A stretch of DNA of 64,000 bases, from contig CM043963.1 in NCBI GenBank assembly GCA_014529385.2, positions 96,982,412 to 97,046,411 on the forward strand. The letters run 5' to 3'. The notes below the pieces were generated by a model. That model was not told where the DNA came from and searched no databases. It saw nothing but the letters and a program-made list of their open reading frames with translations. A program made the position numbers and the translations under genes. Source of the stretch: Adiantum capillus-veneris. Its lineage: Eukaryota > Streptophyta > Polypodiopsida > Polypodiales > Pteridaceae. Of this stretch, positions 55,875-64,000 are shown one piece after another; positions within the stretch are counted from its first letter, which is position 1, and each line of letters opens with the position of its first letter.

Positions 55875-57290
55875 CATATGGAATGAATCTTGACGACAAA
55901 CACACGGTGGAAGACGTTAGACAAGCACGAAATTACACAATTCTTGCGAGAAGAATGTACCATCATGGAAACGATGAAACTCTAAGGTTGTGTATTGGCC
56001 AAGAGGAGTACGAAGCGTATCTAGAGGAGGCCCATACACAAACAAGGGGATTCCATAGAGGAAATCAAATGATGTATGAACATATTAAGAAGACTTGGAG
56101 TGTATTGGCCAGGAATGGCAGGCGATGTAGCTAATTACATCAAGAAATGCGACTTTTGCACATCCAATACCACTATGGATTATGCCACATTATACCAAGT
56201 GACAGTAGCACCCGCATGGAGTCATGCTATTGTGGAATATTTGACTAATAAGGAGCTGCGAGGAGATTGGTCTAAAGCCAGACAAAGGCTTTACAAATCG
56301 AAGCGAATAGGTATACCCTCATTAGTGACCAATTGTATAAAAGAGGAACTGATGACCAGCTGAGGTTAGTTACTCATGAAAATGACTACTTTCCATTATT
56401 GGAACAAGCTCATGCAGGCATAGCAGGAGGTAATTTTTCAGCAAAGAGAACCGTAAAAATCATTATGGTTGCAGGTATATGGTGGCCGACCATGATTCAA
56501 GATGCAACAGAATTCGTGAAAAGGTGTGATGAATGTCAACGCACTAAGGTACCGTTAAAAGAGACGAAATGCCTTTAAGACCAATGATGAGTGCTCGAGC
56601 ATTCACTAAATGGGGATTGGACTTTGTTGGTCCTATCACTCCACCAACATATCGTTCACAAGCACAATATATCATAGTGGCCACGGATTACATGACCAAA
56701 TGGGTGGAAGCAAAAGCCACAATGAAAGCAGACACTAGAACCACGGCACAATTCTTATATGAATATGTGTTTACAGGTTATGGCCTTCCAATCGAGTTGG
56801 TGAGTGGTAGAGGGACACACTTTGTAAATGAAGTTATCCAACATCTCTTACATGATTTTATGGTAATTCATCGCAAATCTGCACCCTATCATCCACAAGC
56901 CAATGGCCAAGCGAAAGCGACCAACAAAATATTGTGCATAGTTCTTACGAAACTAGTTAGTGAAACAAGAACAGATTGGGATCAGATGCTCTATTCGGCA
57001 TTGTGGGCTTATCGAGTTGCATATAAAACAACACTCAATGCTACACCATTTAATATGGTATATGGGTTAAATGCAATATTTCCTATTGACTTTCTGATCC
57101 CCACACTAAGGGTAGCCACACAATTGGACTTGACGGGGCATGAACTTTCAGAACGGTTAGAGGACCTTGAAAAATTAGATGAGTTACGACTCAATGCTGT
57201 AGCGGCCATATATGCAAAAAAAAGACAACAAAAAGAGTTTTTTGACAAACATGTCAAGAACAAGGACTTTTAAACGGGAGACTATGTCTT
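55875..57290 (+). pseudogene. Element C integrase, two zinc modules, catalytic residues lost
   Basis: Two His/Cys zinc-binding modules occur in series. The first has AHTQTRGFHRG and KKCDFC (56025-56160, split by a frameshift near 56095). The second has QAHAGIAGGNF and KRCDEC (56405-56540), with the second His replaced by Asn. The core begins at 56569 (WGLDFVGPITPP, first Asp present). The second catalytic Asp is Gly (VSGRGTHF, about 56800) and the Glu is Lys (NGQAKATNK, about 56905). Pol tail: SALWAYRVAYKT, FNMVYGLNAIFPIDF, and RRQ-like KKRQQKEFFDKH. The frame ends at 57273. With two of three DDE residues gone, strand transfer is impossible. Confidence 0.88.
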
Positions 57291-58209
57291 AGTTTCCATA
57301 GTGAAAGAGAGAGCTCCCTACAGCAGTTGAGACTTCCAGAAGCTCATCCATTGCGCACGGTCACCAGATCGACATTAGATATGAGAGGTACGCTTGTCAA
57401 CACTGACTCTAAGTGTTGTTTACTTCAATTAGTTGGAAAACCTCGCCGGCATCACAATCACAACCTGTGCACACATACACAAGACCGGTTGTTAGGGAGA
57501 CCTAGAGGCCACAAAATGGAACCAAAGATGAAAGGCACAATGCCTATAGCTTAGGGATCGAGCTATGACCTCGGAAAGCGCGAAGGAAGCCGCTCAGAAA
57601 ACCCTAATTTCACAGGACCTGCAAAAGGGCAACTGAACCAAGGTGATCGAAAATGAGCCAAAACTCATAGACAGCATGCCAATAACCTCGACAAACCGAC
57701 TGAAGGGTTAGACCATGAAAAAGTTCGTCAAAACGGAGCCTAAAGTCCCTATCTAACGAGAACCGCACAAAGCATCACAATACTCTAACGGGCCGACCAA
57801 GTCACAAAATGACACCAAATTTAACAAGGTACATCCAAAAGAGGTCAACTACGAGATGGAATGTGTCCACTCAGGAAAAAAAAGCTCTTCCACTAGGGCA
57901 AATTCCGGTAACAGGCCAGAAAGATGTCCAAATGGTCGTTCTTGGTGTTGTAAACACCAAAACAACAATTGACTGCTTGGATCAAAGGTCAAAAGGAAAT
58001 AAAAGACAGTTGGAGTCATAAAATGACCAAAAGGAACGGCGACCATCACCTAAGTGGTCTACTGCGACTCCAGGAACAGCTAAGTGCTGCAAACAGGGAG
58101 TACACTCTTCTAAATTGATTAAAACTTGATGTGTGTGTCTAGGAGGGCCTATTAACACCATTGTGGTCAACTAACATCAAAAGAAAAACTGGAAAAATGA
58201 CTAAGTACT
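57291..58209 (+). other. Non-coding post-pol region of element C
   Basis: No supported gene. It begins with frameshifted pol tail (to about 57400) and continues with sequence resembling the region left of the B array (AAACCCTAATT near 57602). Confidence 0.45.
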
Positions 58210-58952
58210 AGTCTATCGCGATAGACTTGAATTTACAATTAGACAAGTGAAATTTTGACTTTGGCTTCATGAGGGGTGCTAACAAGGAATATTAACCACC
58301 ATTATCAAATCAAAGTGCAAGAGAGATCTCATTTGGCCAAATAACTTAGTCTATCGCGATAGACTTGCTACACCAATAATTGGGGGAAAGACTTTTCAAG
58401 ATTTTAACAAAATAGACTCGGGGGAGCACATGAAGGCAGTACACCAAACTTGGTGACAGGATGGACTCCTATGGCAAGCTGAGAAAGACATGATGACAAC
58501 TCAGAGTCAGAACAGGACATCTCAAGGGCAGACAGGTAAAATTCACATGTGAGGGGTCAAGAAACCTTACGTCAACTAGGAGAAGGCAGACAGATGATCA
58601 CAGAGCCAAAAAATGAAAAATTTACAAAAAGTACCAGTCTATCGTGATAGACTAAGCAGAGGGATACTAGGCCATCTTATCAAAAATTGGAATTAACAGT
58701 TGGCTTCAACATCATGCAAGCAAGCTACCCACTAAGTTTGAGCCCAAAACAACACAAAATGAAGGAGATAGACCAACATCTCCTTAGAAGGAATCTGGAA
58801 AAATGGGAGTTGATCCAAAAAGGGGTCACTTGACATTCATTTGAGGTGAAAATGGGATCAGATCATGTGCAAGGTATGAGAAACCAATTGGTGGAGGCAA
58901 AACTGCAAAGTAGGACCCTTGTCAAAAAAAGGCTAGTCTATCGCGATAGACA
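58210..58952. repeat. Second palindrome array of element C, four copies
   Basis: AGTCTATCGCGATAGACT at 58210-58227 and 58348-58365 (perfect), 58636-58653 (central C changed to T) and 58935-58952 (last base changed). Spacings are 138, 288 and 299 bp: about half a period, then two full periods. Element D inserted 6 bp after the last copy, so the array may continue beyond it. Confidence 0.92.
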
Positions 58953-58958
58953 GAGAAA

Positions 58959-59185
58959 TGTTACCATATACATGTGGTAGTGATGTGTGTGAACACACTA
59001 GGACTGTCGGGGCATTTTTTCCCTCTTTAGGAGGTTTTTTCCCCCGTGCATTGTATATACGCCCATTACTCTAGGGCTATCTATCTTTCCATTGCACACT
59101 AAGTAACACACTCTCTATTGTGTTCCTTGAGCTTCCTTCATCTTCTCCAAGCTGTGTGTGTTTCTTTGCAACCCTAATTCCAACA
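58959..59185 (+). repeat. 5' LTR of element D, 227 bp
   Basis: TGTTACCATATAC...TTCCAACA. TATATA near 59049 is the likely TATA box; CACACTCTCTATTGTG lies downstream. Confidence 0.95.
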
Positions 59186-59187
59186 AT

Positions 59188-59202
59188 TGGTATCAAAGTA
59201 GG
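59188..59202 (+). promoter_or_regulatory. Primer-binding site, element D (tRNA-iMet variant)
   Basis: TGGTATCAAAGTAGG, 2 nt after the LTR. It differs from the canonical initiator-Met complement by G to A at position 9. Confidence 0.85.
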
Positions 59203-59506
59203 TCACGTCCTCCCGAGCTTAGTCGCCAACTGCTCCAGCACACGCCTACTCACTTTCTCCGATTTCAGTAAGCTTTGGTGAGCGTTCGCAGGTCGACAAA
59301 TATTTTGGGCTCATTTCGGCCTCCGTTTCCACTACAGGCAGTACTGCACAGGCTATTTCGTCATTTTGTGCAGAATTTATGTCAGTGTCGTTTTCTGCAT
59401 AACAAGTGCCTTATAGTCTTCTATGGTTTGTGCTATATAGCACAGGTTGTTCCCGCTTCATTTCTCCTATTTTCGAGCAGTTTTCACATCAGGTGCAACA
59501 TTTACC

Positions 59507-61788
59507 ATGGCTCACAACAACAACACATATGTGTTCAAGATGTTTGCTGCTGAGGACAGGTTGGATGGGGACAACTACCCTATGTGGGCTTATATGATGC
59601 AACATGTTCTTGTGTCAAAAGGTGTCTGGAATATTGTGCAGGGCATTGATGTACGTCCTGAGGATGTAGGCGATGTTGAGGATGTTGCGAGTCTTGCTGC
59701 AAGGATTGCAGTTGTTAGAGTTGTTTTGCCTATGGAAGAACAAGCTCGTTGGGATGTTAAGGATGCAAAGGCTCATGCATTGATTGCGTTGTCTGTGAAG
59801 CGCACCATTGTTCCTCACATCTATTCAGCAAAAGCTGCAAAACAGGCTTGGGATATTTTAGCAGGTCTTTATGCAAGCCGCAATGAGGCTAAAATTTCTT
59901 TGCTGCGTAAAGAGCTGGAGTCGAAGATTATGCATGAGGAAGATGATATGGACACTTTCCTTGCTAGTGTCAAGGATATCAATGAGCAGCTTATTTCTGC
60001 AGGTGAAGTCATTACAGACAGTTCCCTTGTGCAGACTGTTCTTAATGCCTTACCAGATTCCTACCAGACTTTTGCTAGTACTTGGATACTGATGACCCAA
60101 GGAAATCCTGAAGTTGTCAAGTTTGATGCATTTTGCACATTGCTGTTGCAAGAGTCGCTTTCCAGAAAAAACAGGACTAGACAGCGTGCAGTTGAGCAGG
60201 CTTTTATTGCTTTTCAAAGAAAGGGTGGTAACAGCAATGCAGCCACTTCTTATGGTTCTATTGCGAGTGGAAAAACTTATGTTCCTAATGCTTCTGCTGG
60301 CATCACTTCGTCTGGAAATTCTGGTGATAGGGGCAAAAAGAAGATGCGTTGCCATTATTGTAAATCCAATGATCACTTGATCAAGGCGTGTCCTAAGTTG
60401 AAGGCCAAAGAGGCTAAGAAGAAAGAGGGTGGTTCCACTGCAAATGCTGGTTCCACTACAAATGCAGCCATTGTTGAGTCTTCTGTGAAAGGAGACTGTG
60501 TTGCTGATGTTGATGCAGAATGGGCTTTTAGAGCAAAGTGTACTTACAATCCTGCTGTCCATGATGCATGCTTGTCAGTTGCTGCAGATTCACATGTGTG
60601 GTATTTCGACAGTGGTGCTACAAAGCACATTACCTCACATCGTGAATTGTTTACCTCTCTCGAGTCAGTCCCTCATGGGAATGCAGTCACTTGTGCCAAC
60701 AACGCCTCTTATCCAGTTCAGGGAGTTGGAAAGATTGTGCTCACTGCTGCTAATGGCAGTTCCTTCACACTTGTTGATGCACTTTATGTACCTGGGATCA
60801 AGAAGAATCTCTTGTCTGTATCCGCACTTGCTAGACTTGGACTTGTAGTCAAATTTGTGGATGACAGATGTACAGTTCATGATCTCAGTTTTGGTGATGA
60901 AATTGTTGCATCTGGCCTTTTGTGCCGTGGGCTGGATAAGGTCACTTTGTATGACAAGTGTGGACAAAATTTTGCAAATTCTATTGCAGATTCAAGGGCT
61001 AATCCAGATGCAAAACTTTGGCATGCACGTTTTGGTCATCTGAATTTTGTCAGTTTGTTGCGTTTGCAGAAATCTGACATGGTTGCTTCTTTGCCACCTT
61101 TTGAAGCACCTGTCAAACATGTTTGTGAAGGCTGTATTTTGGGTAAGATGCAGCGTTCTAAGTTTCCAAAGAATGGTTCAATTCGGGCCACATGCAGGTT
61201 GCATCTTGTGCATAGTGATGTTTGTGGGCCCATGCAAACTCCGTCCTTGGGCAATTACCTGTACTTTGTGACTTTCATTGATGATTACTCCAGGCATGCA
61301 TGGGTATTTATGCTTAAAGTGAAGTCCGAAGTTTTTATGTGCTTCAAACAATTTCTGGCTATGGCTGAAAATGTCTCGAAATGTACTATGGGCACCCTCC
61401 GTTCCGACCGAGGGGGGGAGTATATGTCTCATGAATTTAATGCATTTCAGGCTAGTCGTGGAATAAAACACCAATGTACAGTGCCTTATTTGCCTCAACA
61501 AAATGGTGTTGTTGAGAGGAAAAATAGGTCACTAACGGAAATGGCACGATGTATGGTCAAAAGTCAAGCTTTACCACATTCTTTTTGGCTTGAGGCCATC
61601 ATGTGTGCCACTTATGTACTTAACAGGTGTCCTACAAAAGCTTTGCAGTCTATTACTCCATATGAAGCATGGCACGATAGAAGGCCTTCTATTGAGCACA
61701 TGCGTGCTTTTGGTTGTTTGGAATATGCTTTGGTGCCACAAGTGCAGCGCAGAAGATTGGATGATGAGGCTGTCAAATGTATTTTTTT
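59507..61788 (+). pseudogene. Element D gag-protease-integrase
   Basis: The likely start is the ATG at 59507 (MAHNNNTYVFKMFAAEDRLD); the frame is open 20 codons further upstream. Gag: residues ~15-260 (LDGDNYPMWAYMMQHVL, ARWDVKDAKAHALIALSVK). CCHC knuckle CHYCKSNDHLIKAC near 60350-60395. Protease: WYFDSGATKHITS (D-S-G-A, about 60600-60640) and LSVSALARLGL. Pre-integrase H/C region: LWHARFGHLNFVSLLRL, CEGCILGKM. Integrase core with all three acidic residues: HSDVCGPM, RSDRGGEYM, NGVVERKNRS. The frame is lost at a T-run near 61780, which looks like a one-base deletion, and continues in another frame to 62016. Confidence 0.93.
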
Positions 61789-62395
61789 GGTTATAGTGCT
61801 GAAAGCAAAGGTTATAGGTTGTATCATCCGCAAACAAAACGTATTCTGGTTTCTCGGGATGTAGTGTTTGTGGAAGATTCTGTTCAGCCCTTGCTGTCCT
61901 GTACTAGAGATAGTAATGTAAGCTCACAGGACATTTATGACACTTTGTTGCCTCTTTTCAGTGGTGGAAATACGAATGTAAGTTCCAATGAGGCAAATGT
62001 ACAGCCGGGTTTCTAAAAATATTCTAGATCAGCCTATTACTGATGCAGATGTAACTGATGTACTTGATGAGGAAAGGGCTGAAAATGAGCAGGCTAGAGG
62101 TATCCCAAAATGGCTGGTGCACACTTTGCATGACAGTAAATTGGATGCACCTTTGTCTAGTCGTACTCGTTCAGGCTCTCGCCATGCATCTTATGCATCA
62201 GATTGTTATGCTTTGGCTGTGTCTAGCTTACATGATGTTGAGGAGCCTCTGACTTTTGATGAAGCACAAAATTCAGAAAATTGGATGTCTGCCATGCAAT
62301 CAGAATATGATGCACTTATAGAAAATGACACATGGACTTTATGTGATTTGCCTCTGGCAAAAAGTCCATTGGTACGAAGTGGGTTTACAAGCTAA
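61777..62395 (+). pseudogene. Element D pol, integrase-RT linker in two shifted frames
   Basis: The first segment (61777-62016) continues the integrase C-terminal part (FGYSAESKGYRLYHPQTKRI, VSRDVVFVED). After a shift near 62010 the second (61988-62395) covers the linker and RT entry (NSENWMSAMQSEYDALIEND, TWTLCDLP). A further shift lies near 62370. Confidence 0.85.
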
Positions 62396-63779
62396 AACGC
62401 AAGCCGGATGGTGAGATCGATCGCCATAAGGCTCGACTTGTTGCAAAGGGTTATGCACAACAAAAAGGCATAGATTATGAAGAGACTTTTGCTCCCACTT
62501 GTCGTATGACTACTGTGAATTTTCTGTGTGCATTGGCAGCTCATTTTGGTTGGGATGTACATCAATCAGACATTGTTACTGCTTTCTTGAATGGTGACAT
62601 ATTTGAGGAAGTTTATGTAACGCAGCCTCGCGGTTTTGTCACAAAAGGACAAGAGGACAAAGTGTGCAAATGTAACAAGGCTTTGTATGGGTTGAAGCAA
62701 TCTCCTCGTGCTTGGTATGAGAAAGCTGACACTCATTTGGTCAAACAAGGCTTTCGTAACAGTCCAACAGAAAGCACATTGTATGTAAAGCGTGAGGGTG
62801 ATGTATTTCTCATCGTGGTTCTTTATGTTGATGATTTGCTGATCACTGGACCAAATGAGAGACATATTGCTGAATTTAAGGCTGATTTGAATTCTACTTT
62901 CAAGATGAAAGATTTGGGGCTGTTGCATCATTACTTGGGTATCCACTTTAAGCAGTGTGATGGTGGTATTGCCTTGTGTTAGAAAAGTTACATAGAGACA
63001 TTGCTATGTAAGTTTGGACTTGAAGATTGCAAACCTATTGCGACTCCCATGGAAACAGGTTTGAAATTGAGTCTACATGATGCTGGCGATCCTGCTGATG
63101 TCACTCTTTATCAAACTGCTGTTGGATGCCTCATTTATGTATGCAACACGAGGCCAGATATTCAGCTTGCAGTCTCACAGGTCAGCAGATTTATGCATAG
63201 CCCAGGGTCTAAGCATTGACAGGCTGTCAAGAGGATTTTCCTCTACCTTAGTGGCACTTTACATCTTGGCTTGTTTTATCCCAAGGGGGGATCATTGCCG
63301 CCAGACTTACATGCTTTTCGGACTCAGATTGGGCTGGGTGTTTTGACACGCGAGTGTCCACAAGTGGTTTTTGTTTCATGGTTGGCAGTTCATGTATATC
63401 ATGGTTGAGGAAGAAGCAACCTACTGTCGACACTTCGATTTGTGAGGCTGAGTACAGGGTAGTCTTCACAGCTACGGTTGAGTGTGTATGGCTCAGACGC
63501 CTTATGGCTGATTTGGGTGTTGGACAGGACACTACCAACACTATCTACACTGACAGTCAGAGCGCATTGGCAGTTGCGAGGAACCCAGTTTTTCATGCTC
63601 TCACAAAGCACATTGAGGTGCATTACCACTATGTCAGGGAGAGTCTCTCAGCAGGAGAGATCAGCTTGGCTTATGTGCCAACACAGGACAACCTTGCATA
63701 TCTTTTCACAAAGGCATTGTCTCGTGAGAAGCTTGAAGCTTTCCGCAAAGCTTTGGGCTTACTCCCCTTTGTGGACTGA
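62380..63779 (+). pseudogene. Element D reverse transcriptase and RNase H
   Basis: RT: KPDGEIDRHKARLVAKGYAQ, FAPTCRMTTVNFLCALAA, VHQSDIVTAFLNGDIFEEVY, ALYGLKQSPRAWY, VVLYVDDLLITG with intact Y-V-D-D (about 62815-62850). A TAG at 62980-62982, where Gln fits, and a TGA at 63217-63219, where Trp fits, interrupt it. A frameshift follows between 63220 and 63300. RNase H: FSDSDWAGCFD, STSGFCFMVGSSCISW, SICEAEYRVV, YTDSQSALAVARNPVFH, TKHIEVHYHYVRE. Catalytic Asp/Glu residues are all present. Ends LGLLPFVD at 63779. Confidence 0.93.
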
Positions 63780-63841
63780 TCCTGTCCTCAGGGCATGGCA
63801 CTTCCCTTTACTCATGTGCCAGCTCTCGTTCACCGCATCAC

Positions 63842-63854
63842 TACAGGGGGGATT
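63842..63854 (+). promoter_or_regulatory. Polypurine tract, element D
   Basis: ACAGGGGGGATT ends at the 3' LTR start. Confidence 0.8.
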
Positions 63855-64000
63855 TGTTACCATATACATGTGGTAGTGATGTGTGTGAACACACTAGGAC
63901 CGCCGGGGCATTTTTTCCCTCTTTAGGAGGTTTTTCCCCCGTGCATTGTATATACGCCCATCACTCTAGGGCTATCTATCTTTCCATTGCACACTAAGTA
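63855..64000 (+). repeat. 3' LTR of element D, cut by the window end
   Basis: TGTTACCATATAC start, identical in order to the 5' LTR. 146 of about 227 bp visible. Confidence 0.95.

Larger units (their letters stand above)
42282..64000 (+). mobile_element. Element C: large Ty3/gypsy retrotransposon (tRNA-Asp primer type), split by G and D
   Basis: 5' LTR, tRNA-Asp primer site, leader with three palindromes, gag, protease, a long acidic linker, RT-RNase H, integrase, then a second palindrome array, all on the plus strand. Use of tRNA-Asp is characteristic of the Athila lineage of plant gypsy elements. Element G sits within the gag-protease region and element D after the second array. The 3' LTR lies beyond the window. 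Discounting G, gag to integrase spans about 8.3 kb. Several in-frame stops, a 17-bp duplication and lost integrase residues make it inactive. Confidence 0.88.
58959..64000 (+). mobile_element. Element D: Ty1/copia retrotransposon, recent, nested in C
   Basis: 5' LTR 58959-59185, primer site, gag-pol in copia order (gag, protease, integrase, RT, RNase H), polypurine tract, and a 3' LTR from 63855 running off the window. The LTRs differ by about 3 substitutions and 1 indel over the 146 bp visible of both, so insertion is recent relative to the other elements. Coding has several frameshifts and two stops. The 5-bp left flank is AGAAA; the right flank is outside the window. Confidence 0.95.

Overview
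This window is plant nuclear DNA of the repeat-rich, gene-poor kind. Almost every recognisable coding piece belongs to LTR retrotransposons: CCHC gag proteins, retropepsins, RT-RNase H, DDE integrases, and primer-binding sites matching plant initiator-tRNA-Met and tRNA-Asp. There is also a hAT transposase relic, a MITE, and decayed fragments of ordinary plant genes. No bacterial signals, rRNA genes or CRISPR arrays are seen. Repeated nesting, long GA/CT microsatellites and stop codons of the CGA-to-TGA and CAG-to-TAG type suit a large, heavily methylated genome. A fern or gymnosperm is my guess, at low confidence; no intact host gene identifies the species.

Layout. (1) 1-~3600, minus strand: element A, a Ty3/gypsy element with an iMet primer site, an extra ORF before gag, and gag-protease-RT. 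A 288-bp MITE (892-1179) with TAGA target duplication splits it. (2) ~4400-10103, plus strand: the right part of element B. It has a palindrome array, one long decayed ORF of unknown function, a polypurine tract and an 874-bp LTR. (3) 10115-12163: two partial copies of an FCP1/NIF (HAD) phosphatase-like gene, the second lacking the catalytic aspartate. (4) 14.4-20.2 kb, minus strand: two very old gypsy remnants. (5) 20.2-27.6 kb: non-coding, with a dense cluster of GA/CT microsatellites, a foldback repeat and two tRNA-like segments. (6) ~27.7-32.0 kb: gypsy element F, cut off after RT. (7) 32-42 kb: relics, including a minus-strand gag zinc knuckle, a hAT transposase, and minus-strand pieces that may come from a protein-kinase-like gene. 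(8) 42282 to the window end: element C, a large gypsy element with a tRNA-Asp primer site (as in the Athila lineage). It is interrupted by two later insertions: G (48226-52344, minus strand, complete LTRs, AAGAG target duplication) and D (58959 onward, plus strand, Ty1/copia, very similar LTRs).

Most notable observation. Elements B and C carry different palindromes but the same layout. Each has perfect or near-perfect palindromes about every 280-300 bp in its internal non-coding DNA (B: arms AGACATCCTA/TAGGATGTCT; C: AGTCTATCGCGATAGACT). Each LTR holds one half-palindrome at nearly the same offset, about 570-576 bp from its start. C has arrays on both sides of gag-pol. Sireviruses (Ty1/copia) are known to carry conserved palindromes in non-coding DNA, but I do not know this arrangement in a Ty3/gypsy element.

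Order of events read from nesting: C inserted first, then G (about 24 differences over 393 bp between its LTRs), then D (about 3 substitutions and 1 indel over the 146 bp visible of both LTRs). The C reading frame is continuous across the G insertion once G and one target copy are discounted. The A frame is likewise continuous across the MITE. This confirms both insertion boundaries.
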